Positions 16,917 to 24,517 of a stretch of DNA of 64,000 nucleotides are shown piece after piece; the stretch's first letter is position 1, and each line of letters starts with the position of its first letter. The DNA comes from Sphingobium sp. AS12 (lineage in GTDB: Bacteria > Pseudomonadota > Alphaproteobacteria > Sphingomonadales > Sphingomonadaceae). A program made the translations under genes and the position numbers. The DNA is taken from positions 1-64,000 of the forward strand of contig NZ_JAHRGM010000019.1 of assembly GCF_019097845.1 (NCBI RefSeq), read 5' to 3'. A model generated the notes under the pieces. That model was not told the DNA's origin, did not search any database, and saw only the letters and a list, made by a program, of their open reading frames with translations.

Positions 16917-18545
16917 ATGAACAGGCAGGCGGACGTTATCGTCATCGGCGCAGGATTTGGCGGCATCAACGCCCTTTGGAAGCTGCGCGGGATGGGTTTT
17001 GATACGTTGGTGCTGGAGCGCGGCGGGGAAGTGGGCGGCACCTGGTATTGGAACCGTTATCCTGGCTGTCGCTGTGACGTGCCCAGCATGGAATATAGCG
17101 TCCCTTGGGATCCTGAACTGGACCAGCAATGGGACTGGACTGAACGCTATTCCGGCCAGTCCGAAATCCTCGAATATGCCAAGCATCTGGCCGACCGGCA
17201 CGATCTGCGCCGCGATATCATCTTCAATCGGACGGTAACGGGTATATGCCGCGATGAGGGCAGGGGCCTTTGGCAGGTGGAGACTGACGCTGGCGAGACC
17301 TATGAAGCGCGCTATGTCGTGACGGCGGCAGGCTGTCTTTCGACGCCCAACTTACCCGACATCACAGGCATCCGGGATTTCAGGGGCGAAATGTATCACA
17401 CCGGAGAGTGGCCTCACGATCATGTCACGCTAGCGGGCAAGGAGGTCGCGGTATTGGGCACGGGATCGACCGGGGTTCAGGCATCGACCGCGATCGCCGG
17501 GGAGGCCGGGCATCTGTTCGTCCTGCAGCGTACAGCGCAATATAGCCTGCCTTCGCTCAACCGCCCATTGCGTGAAGAAGAAAAGGCGGAAATGAAGGCG
17601 CGCTATCCTGAGCATCGCGCCTGGCAGCGCAACAGCTTTGCCGGGCAGCAGATGGATCCGCCAGCGGGCATGAAGGCTTTCGACGACCCAAAGAAGCGCC
17701 GGCTGGAAGTCTATGAGAGAGCCTGGCGTGCCGGGCGGCAGGATCTTATCGCCTGCTATGCTGACATTGGCGTCGATGCCGATGTCAATGCCGAGGTTGC
17801 GGAATTTGCCCGCGCAAAAATCCGCTCGATCGTCAACGATCCGGCTATCGCCGAAAAGCTGTGTCCGACCGCCAATCCTATCGGTACCCGCCGCATCATT
17901 ATGGACACCGGCTATTTCGAGATATTCAATCAGGACAATGTCAGCCTGGTCGATATCAGCGAAGATCCGATCGATCGGTTCGTTGAAAATGGCGTTCAGT
18001 TGCGAAGCGGGCGCTTGATCGAACTCGACATGCTGGTGATCGCGACCGGCTACGACGCCGTGACCGGGCCACTGCTGGCGATGAACATTACCGGGACTGG
18101 CAGGGTAAGGCTTGCCGATGTCTGGCGCGATGGACCGCGCAGCTATCTCGGCTTGATGGTCAAGGATTTCCCCAACCTCTTCACGATCACCGGGCCGACC
18201 AGTCCGACGGTACATGCCAACGTCATCTTCGCGATTGACCAGCATGTCGACTGGATCGCCGACTGCCTGGACTATTTGCAGCGCAACGACATCGCGTCAA
18301 TCGAGCCGACCGATGAGGCGCAGGACGAATGGCTTGCCCATGTCGCGGAAGTCGGCAGCCGGGGTCTGCGCGCCAGTGACACCAACAACTGGTACCTGGG
18401 TCAGAATATCCCCGGCAAGCCGCGCGCCTTCATGACTTATGCCGGTGGCCTCAATAATTACCGTGCGCGGTGTGACGCTGTGGCGCAGGACGGCTATCGC
18501 GGGTTCATGCTGACCCGCGCAGAGCAGGATGCGGTGGTCGAATAG
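16917..18545 (+). CDS. Flavin-containing monooxygenase, Baeyer-Villiger type
   Basis: 542 residues from the ATG at 16917 (GGGACAGGAT just before it; an in-frame ATG at 16866 is possible). It has two Rossmann motifs, GAGFGG at residues 11-16 and GTGSTG at 181-186, and between them FRGEMYHTGEWP (155-166), which fits the type I Baeyer-Villiger monooxygenase fingerprint FxGxxxHxxxWP. It should use NADPH, FAD and O2 to convert a ketone to an ester or lactone. It is divergent from the AraC gene across about 265 bases and is the only plus-strand gene of the catabolic region. About 115 bases of unassigned sequence separate its end from the cut sulfatase. Confidence 0.88.
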   Translation: MNRQADVIVIGAGFGGINALWKLRGMGFDTLVLERGGEVGGTWYWNRYPGCRCDVPSMEYSVPWDPELDQQWDWTERYSGQSEILEYAKHLADRHDLRRDIIFNRTVTGICRDEGRGLWQVETDAGETYEARYVVTAAGCLSTPNLPDITGIRDFRGEMYHTGEWPHDHVTLAGKEVAVLGTGSTGVQASTAIAGEAGHLFVLQRTAQYSLPSLNRPLREEEKAEMKARYPEHRAWQRNSFAGQQMDPPAGMKAFDDPKKRRLEVYERAWRAGRQDLIACYADIGVDADVNAEVAEFARAKIRSIVNDPAIAEKLCPTANPIGTRRIIMDTGYFEIFNQDNVSLVDISEDPIDRFVENGVQLRSGRLIELDMLVIATGYDAVTGPLLAMNITGTGRVRLADVWRDGPRSYLGLMVKDFPNLFTITGPTSPTVHANVIFAIDQHVDWIADCLDYLQRNDIASIEPTDEAQDEWLAHVAEVGSRGLRASDTNNWYLGQNIPGKPRAFMTYAGGLNNYRARCDAVAQDGYRGFMLTRAEQDAVVE

Positions 18546-18661
18546 GGCTTGCGCAAAACATATACCTCATTTGCTTGACGAGGTGACTGGAAGGCTCCAT
18601 TGATCTGGTGGAGGACGTCCACATCCTGGTATCGGGGCGGTGTCCGTCATCGTTCGGCGGA

Positions 18662-19567
18662 CTATGCCCGGCCGATCGTCCTGAAAACTATGGGTGAGGA
18701 AAAAATGCGCGAAGCTGCCATTGTATCCGTCATCGGGTTGTTGGTGTGATAGGGGAAATCCGCGCCATGCCAGCTGTTGCGCTGGTTGCGGACCCACATC
18801 GGCTTGCCCGCGTTATTTTCCGGCGTGTTCGCCATGCTGGCGGGCAGCTTGATGTCCAGCTTGCTGTATTGCGTCTTGTACCGGTCTGGCGGCAGCGGGT
18901 CGCTATGGACCGCCTTGTGGCTGAGATACAGGAAGAAGGGCTTGGATTTGTCGCGTCCCTTCTCCAGCCAGTTCATCGCATAATCGGTCAGTTCGTCGGT
19001 GATGTAGCCGGTGCGTTTGACGGGCGCGCCATCGACATTGAGCATCTGTCGATCGCCCGCTGCAATCCGCTCAGGCGACAGCTGTTCGGTCGGGAAATAG
19101 GTGCCCTGACCCTTGAAGCTGACCCATTTGTCGAATCCGTCGCGTGGGGCGTCGGTGTCGAATCCCATATGCCATTTGCCGAAGAAGCCGGTCTGGTAAC
19201 CCGCTTGCTGCAGATATTTGGGGAAGAAGGTCAGCCCTTCCTCCGAACTGTTATTATTGTCCACCACGCCATGGTTGCGCGCGGTTTGGCCGGTCAGGAT
19301 GGTGGCGCGGCTGGGCGAGCAGAGCGAGGAGGTGACCACGGCGTTGGAGAAATAGACGCCATCCTTGGCCAGCCCGTCGATATTGGGCGTCTGGAGGCCA
19401 GGCGTCAGAAAACCCATCGCGTCATAGCGCAAATCGTCCACCAGCACGAAGATCATGTTGGTGGGCTTCTGTTGTGGCGCGCCCACCGGTTTGGCCAGCG
19501 CCCCCGGTCCCAACAGGGTGCAGGCGGCAATCATGGCGGCGTTCAGCGCGCGACGGGCGTTCTTCAT
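18662..19567 (-). pseudogene. Type I sulfatase, C-terminally truncated
   Basis: 301 residues with a signal peptide (about 1-25), metal-binding Asp44-Asp45 in VLVDDLRYD, and the formylglycine motif C83-S-P-S-R87 that is converted by the enzyme encoded immediately upstream. Complete sulfatases of this kind have about 450-550 residues with a second metal-binding Asp-Asn pair and a C-terminal subdomain; both are missing. Similarity ends near NNPMTDTMAAS, followed by about 15 unrelated residues and a stop. The break lies 115 bases from the end of the monooxygenase gene, so it may mark a recombination junction. Probably inactive. Confidence 0.75.
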
Positions 19568-20496
19568 GGGCGGTTTCCCTTCTTGTCCCTGATGATGCAG
19601 CGAAAGCCGATATGGCTGGTCGAACTGTCCACCGCCTGCGGATGGCGCGCGGCGGGGCGATAGCGCTGGCAATAATTGGCGGCGCACAGATGCGATCCGC
19701 CCTTCAGTACCTTGCGTGGAATGGGGATGTCGGGCGTGGCCGGGTCCAGGCTTTCGCGCTTGGTGCCGCCGCGCGGATTGGCGGGGACGCAGCAGCTCCC
19801 CTTGGCCTTGCGCTCGATCCGGGGCTGGGCGAACCAGTCGGTCGTCCATTCCCAGACATTGCCGATCATGTCGAACAGACCATAATCATTGGCCGGATAG
19901 GTCCGCACTGGCGAGGTGCGCTCATAGCCGTCCGCCAATGTGTTGGCGAAAGGGAAAGCGCCCTGCCAATAATTGGCCTGGCAAATACCGCCGGGTGCCA
20001 ATTCGTCACCCCAGACATAGTCCGTCCCGTCCAACCCGCCCCGCGCGGCATATTCCCATTCCGCCTCGGTCGGCAACGTCTTCCCCGCCCATCGGGCATA
20101 GGCCTCCGCATCGGCATAGGCGACATGGACGACGGGATGATCCGCCAATATGTCCAGCTCACTGTCGGGTCCATGGGGATGCCGCCAGTCGGTGCCGAAA
20201 CTGAAGCGCCACCACTGGCTGGCATCGTCCAGCGGTACGGGACCATTGGTTCGCTGGAACAGGAGCGACCCGGCCTGCGCCATCGTCGGATCCATGCCGG
20301 GATAGTCTTTGGGATCGGGCGCCAATTCCGCCAGCGTGACGTGGCCGGTGGCTTCGACGAATCGCGCGAAGTCGCGATTGGTCACGGGCGTTGCGTCCAT
20401 CCAGAACCCATCCACCTGCACCCGGCGCACTGGCGCTTCTTCAGGATAGAAACGGTCCGATCCCATCTGGAAAGCGCCGCCGGGCAAGTGGATCAT
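19564..20496 (-). CDS. Formylglycine-generating enzyme (FGE, SUMF1 family)
   Basis: 310 residues from the ATG at 20496, four bases after the GH3 stop and preceded by GAGGG. The GGSHLCAANYCQRYRPAAR segment contains the two active-site cysteines, Cys271 and Cys276, in the same spacing as in characterised aerobic FGE, and the C-terminal SHIGFRC motif is intact. It oxidises the Cys of the sulfatase CxPxR motif to formylglycine, using copper and O2. Its stop overlaps the sulfatase start (ATGA), which fits direct coupling to its client. The enzyme looks complete although the local sulfatase is not; it may serve sulfatases elsewhere. Confidence 0.9.
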   Translation of the reverse strand: MIHLPGGAFQMGSDRFYPEEAPVRRVQVDGFWMDATPVTNRDFARFVEATGHVTLAELAPDPKDYPGMDPTMAQAGSLLFQRTNGPVPLDDASQWWRFSFGTDWRHPHGPDSELDILADHPVVHVAYADAEAYARWAGKTLPTEAEWEYAARGGLDGTDYVWGDELAPGGICQANYWQGAFPFANTLADGYERTSPVRTYPANDYGLFDMIGNVWEWTTDWFAQPRIERKAKGSCCVPANPRGGTKRESLDPATPDIPIPRKVLKGGSHLCAANYCQRYRPAARHPQAVDSSTSHIGFRCIIRDKKGNRP

Positions 20497-20500
20497 GCCC

Positions 20501-22435
20501 TCAGTCACGGCGATCGGCAGCCTTGAGCGATATGCCGGCGCCGCGCGGATAGGCGGGCGGCGGGCCGTCGTCGGGCAGGTCGGGGCTTTGCGCCTCGACA
20601 TCGGCCATGGAGCGGGGGAGCGAGAAGGGCAGGCGGCCCTTCGCCACTGTCCGGCCAGTAACCACATCCAGCACCGCCGCGTCGCTCGCGCCGAAGGTGA
20701 CGATCAGCGCGCGGGTCATTGGCTCGATAGCGGTCAGGATGGCGGGTCGGTCCATCTCCACCGCGACGATCGTGGGGACATGGGCGGAGGCACGGGCGAT
20801 CGCCTGCACATCCTTGTCCTCGGCGCGGAAATCGAGCCGCCCTTCATGCTGGCGCGCGCCAAAGAAATGATGCGGGTGCAGCGTTTCAAAGGGGGTCGCG
20901 GTGCGGACGAGAGCGACATCCGCCTGCGCGGGATCCTCCACCACCGTGAAGCCCGCCGTTCGCGCTGCCTTTGCATCGACGCCATAGAGCCATATCCGCT
21001 TGCCCGGCGCGACCGGCAGGGTCGCCTTGTCGTTGCGTAACAAGACTTGGCTTGCGCGCTGGACGGCGTCCGCTTGCTGCTGTGCTTTCTGGTTCCCGAC
21101 GATCCTTGCGGCAGCGGCTTCATCGACATAGGGATTATCGAACAAGCCCAGTTCAAACTTCAGGCGCAGCACGCGGCGCACGGACTCGTCGATCCGCTTT
21201 TCGCTGATCAGTCCCTTGGCCACCGCATCCAGAATGGGCGCGGGATCGTCCGCGCCGCCAAACTGGTCGATGCCCGCCTCTATCCCCTTGGCGAAGCGGG
21301 TCGTCTTGTCTGCTGCTTCCATGCCCCAGGGGATGCCGATCGACGCAGGAGTCTGGGGATTGGCGGCGTCGGGCGCCATGCAGGCTTGCGGGCAATCGCG
21401 GGTGATCGACCAGTCCGAGACGATCAGGCCGCGATACTGCTTCTCCCCACGCAACAGGCCGGTCAGCATCTGCTTGTTGAAACCTGCGGCGACCGGCTCG
21501 ATCGACTGGCCTGTTATTTTCGGCCCATGGACGATGACATAGGTGGGCATGACCCCGGCGCTGCGAACAGCCAGGCTATCGTCAAAGGCGCGGACATGCT
21601 GGGCGAAGGATGCGTCGCTGAGCTTGGCGTTGCGGCCATAATAGTTGTGGCCGTCGAAACCCTCCGGCTCCGCGCCATAGCCGACCCAATGTTTGACCAC
21701 CGTGGCGACGCCATCGGGCCGCACGCCGGAGCGGCCATGCTGAAAGCCTTCGACATAGGCGCCCGCAAGGCGTGATACCGCTGCGGGATCGGAACCGAAG
21801 GTCGCCGAAAAGCGCGGCCAGCGCGGTTCGGTGGCGAGGTCGGCCTGCGGCGACAGCGCCATATGGATGCCGACCGCGCGATACTCCTGCCGCGCAATGT
21901 CGCCGAAGCGGCGGACCGTATCGGCATCCCCCAATGCGGCGAAACCCAGCGTGTCGGGCCACAGAGAAAAGCCGCCACCAGTCGTGCTGGCACCCAAGGT
22001 CGCCTGAAAATGATGGCGCGGGTCGGTACTGATGGTCGCCGGAATACCAAGCCGACCGGCCTCCGCGCGCTTTTGCACCGCATTATTCTGTGCCGCGAGG
22101 TCGAGGGGCGCGACGACCAGCCGGGTGATGAAGCTGCTGATATGGCGATCATGCAGCAGTTTAGTGGTTGCGTCAGCATCATAGACAATGCCCACAAAGC
22201 CGATCGAGGAACCCGGCGTGGGCAGGGTGGCGTGCAGTAGCGTCCCGGCCTTTTCCGCCAGCGTCATCTGTCCCAGCAGATCCTCGACTCGCGCGTCGAT
22301 CGGGGCGCGCACATCCTCATAACGATCAAGCCGGCCATTATGGTTGAGATCGCGCCAGCCCGTCGGCAATGCCGCCACACCGCGCACTGCCAGCATGCAA
22401 AGCGACGCCGCCAAGATCCAGCGCGCTCTTACCAT
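20501..22435 (-). CDS. Glycoside hydrolase family 3 (beta-glucosidase-like), secreted
   Basis: 644 residues from the ATG at 22435, with a signal peptide ending near VAALP. The (beta/alpha)8 domain carries KHWVGYG and the candidate nucleophile Asp in GLIVSDWSIT; the second alpha/beta sandwich domain follows (LLRNDKATLPV). It hydrolyses terminal beta-linked sugars. An EF-hand-like stretch, DLNHNGRLDRYED, lies just after the signal peptide and may bind calcium. The gene overlaps the upstream GH3 gene by a few bases and leads directly into the FGE gene. Confidence 0.88.
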   Translation of the reverse strand: MVRARWILAASLCMLAVRGVAALPTGWRDLNHNGRLDRYEDVRAPIDARVEDLLGQMTLAEKAGTLLHATLPTPGSSIGFVGIVYDADATTKLLHDRHISSFITRLVVAPLDLAAQNNAVQKRAEAGRLGIPATISTDPRHHFQATLGASTTGGGFSLWPDTLGFAALGDADTVRRFGDIARQEYRAVGIHMALSPQADLATEPRWPRFSATFGSDPAAVSRLAGAYVEGFQHGRSGVRPDGVATVVKHWVGYGAEPEGFDGHNYYGRNAKLSDASFAQHVRAFDDSLAVRSAGVMPTYVIVHGPKITGQSIEPVAAGFNKQMLTGLLRGEKQYRGLIVSDWSITRDCPQACMAPDAANPQTPASIGIPWGMEAADKTTRFAKGIEAGIDQFGGADDPAPILDAVAKGLISEKRIDESVRRVLRLKFELGLFDNPYVDEAAAARIVGNQKAQQQADAVQRASQVLLRNDKATLPVAPGKRIWLYGVDAKAARTAGFTVVEDPAQADVALVRTATPFETLHPHHFFGARQHEGRLDFRAEDKDVQAIARASAHVPTIVAVEMDRPAILTAIEPMTRALIVTFGASDAAVLDVVTGRTVAKGRLPFSLPRSMADVEAQSPDLPDDGPPPAYPRGAGISLKAADRRD

Positions 22436-24138
22436 GTCAATTGTTCCTTCCCGCAAAAGGCATCGACCGGGCTGACCCCGATAAAGGGCGCATCGCCCGT
22501 CAGCCTTTCCACCAATGCAGTCTGGACATCGGGCAGCGAGGCATAGGCATTGATATAGGTCGAGAAATTGGGTGCGTCATAAAGATAATAGGGTTGGCCG
22601 AACGACACCAGCAGCGTGGGGATTTCGCGGTTGAACTGGATCATGCCATTGCGCGGGCTGCCATGCAGCCTGGCGAAATCCAGGAAGATATGGCTGAGCG
22701 CCGGGGTCGCTTCCTGCCCGATCAGATAGAGGATGAGGTCGGCGTCGTCGGGCGTCGGAATCGCGTCGGAATCGAAGCTGCGGACGATGAAACCCCGGCG
22801 CTCGAGGCCCGCGCGCAGCGGCGTGAAGTCGCGTTCGGGCGCGCCAGAAAAAAAGCTGGAGCCTTCGTCGGCGATTATGACGACCCGTTTATGCCGATCG
22901 GGGGCAATGGGCAGCAGGGCATCGCGATCCTTGATCAGCGTGACGCTGCTCGCCGCAGCGCGCGCTGCCTGATCCAGATGATCGGACTGGCGTAGCGTTT
23001 CGCGCACCTGCTCCAACGGGGCGATCCGCTCGTCCAGTGTCATGCGGTGCAGGCCCAGCTTCGCCTTGAGCGACAGGAAGCGGGTGACGGCCTCATGCAG
23101 CCGCTGTTCGGAGAGGCGCCCCTCGCGCAGGCCTTGCAACATCAGCGCCATGTCCTCCGACGGATTGCGGCTGAACAGGAAAACATCGCAGCCATTTTCG
23201 ATGACTGCGGGCACCGCTTCCGCCCGCGCCATCCAACTGGTGAGGCCGCCCATAATGGTGGCGTCGGACACGATCAGACCCTGGAAACCCAGTTCGCCGC
23301 GCAGCAGTTCCAGGTTCAGCAGGCGGGAAACAGAGGCTGGCTCGAATGCCCGCGCGCCAGCGTCAGGCAGTTCTTCACGGATATATGCGGGGAGGGCGAT
23401 GTGAGCTGACATGATCGTCATCACGCCGTCATCGACCAATGTGCCGAAGATATTGCCAAAGGTCGCGCGCCACTCGGCCATGTCCATGTCGTTGACGCTG
23501 ATGATCAGATGCTGGTCGCGATCGTCCAGCCCATCGCCCGGCCAATGCTTGACGCAGGCCGCGACACCCTGCGCCTGCAACGCGCGGACATAGGCGCGCG
23601 CCTGTGCCAGGATGCGCTCCGGGTCGGAGCCATAGGACCGGGTGCCGACCACGGCGTTGCGGAAGGCGCGGTTGATGTCGACCACGGGCGTGAACGACCA
23701 GTTATAACCCAATGCCCGGCTTTCGCGCCCGACGATGGCGGCCAGATCAGTGCTGAGGGCGAGATCGTCACACGCCGCGATGCCCATCTGGTTGGGGATG
23801 GCGGTTGTGAAGGGATAGCTGATCATACCCCCTTCGATGTCGCCCGACAGGATCAGCGGCACGTCCGACCGCTCGATCGCGTGGCGTGCAGCGCCCCAGG
23901 CGGCGTCGAGATTGCGGGTCGGGAAGCGATGGATGCCGCCCGGCGCATGGGCCAGCAGCCCGTCATTTTCCGCCGCACTGTCATGGCGCGCCGACAGGAC
24001 GAACAGTTGTGCGATCTGTGCCTCGACACTCATCGCGTCGCGGGTCTGCTCAACCCAGTGCTGATCCTTCCGCGACAGGGCGAGGGGCGAGGCGCGCAAC
24101 GGCGCGTCGAAAGGGGGCATGGCGATGGTCGCGCTCAT
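22429..24138 (-). CDS. Glycoside hydrolase family 3 (beta-N-acetylhexosaminidase/beta-glycosidase-like)
   Basis: 569 residues with no clear signal peptide. The catalytic barrel contains SGDIEGG, a KHWPGDGLDDRDQH segment like the KHFPGHG loop of NagZ-type GH3 enzymes (where the His is the acid/base), and SDATIMGG with the nucleophile Asp. The C-terminal sandwich domain is present, whereas NagZ itself has only the barrel; two-domain N-acetylglucosaminidases of GH3 share this layout. An amino-sugar substrate is possible but not proven. Its start overlaps the stop of the small sulfatase-like gene (ATGA). Confidence 0.82.
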   Translation of the reverse strand: MSATIAMPPFDAPLRASPLALSRKDQHWVEQTRDAMSVEAQIAQLFVLSARHDSAAENDGLLAHAPGGIHRFPTRNLDAAWGAARHAIERSDVPLILSGDIEGGMISYPFTTAIPNQMGIAACDDLALSTDLAAIVGRESRALGYNWSFTPVVDINRAFRNAVVGTRSYGSDPERILAQARAYVRALQAQGVAACVKHWPGDGLDDRDQHLIISVNDMDMAEWRATFGNIFGTLVDDGVMTIMSAHIALPAYIREELPDAGARAFEPASVSRLLNLELLRGELGFQGLIVSDATIMGGLTSWMARAEAVPAVIENGCDVFLFSRNPSEDMALMLQGLREGRLSEQRLHEAVTRFLSLKAKLGLHRMTLDERIAPLEQVRETLRQSDHLDQAARAAASSVTLIKDRDALLPIAPDRHKRVVIIADEGSSFFSGAPERDFTPLRAGLERRGFIVRSFDSDAIPTPDDADLILYLIGQEATPALSHIFLDFARLHGSPRNGMIQFNREIPTLLVSFGQPYYLYDAPNFSTYINAYASLPDVQTALVERLTGDAPFIGVSPVDAFCGKEQLTW

Positions 24139-24458
24139 TTCTGGTCGGTAGAGGCGTCGTCGTAACGCGCGCGTCTGACAAAAATCTCAAGCGGCTCGGC
24201 AAACGGCTTACTGTATTGGCGCGCTTCGCGCCACCGGAGCGCCTTCGTCTCCGCCAGTTTGGCCGGATAGCGGGCAGCCCCGTCGATTGCAGGGGCGAAA
24301 CTCGTTCCGGCTGCATGGAGCAGCGTCGGGGCAAGATCGACCACGTCGACAAATTGCGTGCGGGGCTTGGCAGGCTGGACGGGTTTAGGGGCAGCGAAGG
24401 CGTTTGAAATGCCCATGCTCATCAGCATTGATGCGGCCAACGGCCAACGCGCCTTCAT
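24135..24458 (-). pseudogene. Probable internally deleted sulfatase remnant with signal peptide
   Basis: 107 residues. Residues 1-22 form a signal peptide (ending NAFAA). After a short Pro-rich stretch comes FVDVVDLAPTLLHAAG, very like the C-terminal (V)DIxPTLLxxAG segment of arylsulfatases, followed by IDGAARYPAKL. The whole N-terminal catalytic part, including CxPxR, is absent, so an in-frame internal deletion of a sulfatase gene is the simplest explanation. The reading frame and its ATGA overlap with the next gene are preserved, so it may still serve translation coupling. A genuine small exported protein cannot be excluded. Confidence 0.45.
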
Positions 24459-24517
24459 CCGACCTTCTCCCGGTTCAATATGGCAGGCGCGGCGACCGAA
24501 GCCGCCGCGCCCTTTGG

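Noticed and set aside
18567..18797. Minus-strand frame as continuation of the sulfatase by a frameshift
   Set aside because: Its translation (HFFLTHSFQDD and onward) shows no sulfatase C-terminal motifs, so simple frameshift does not explain the truncation.
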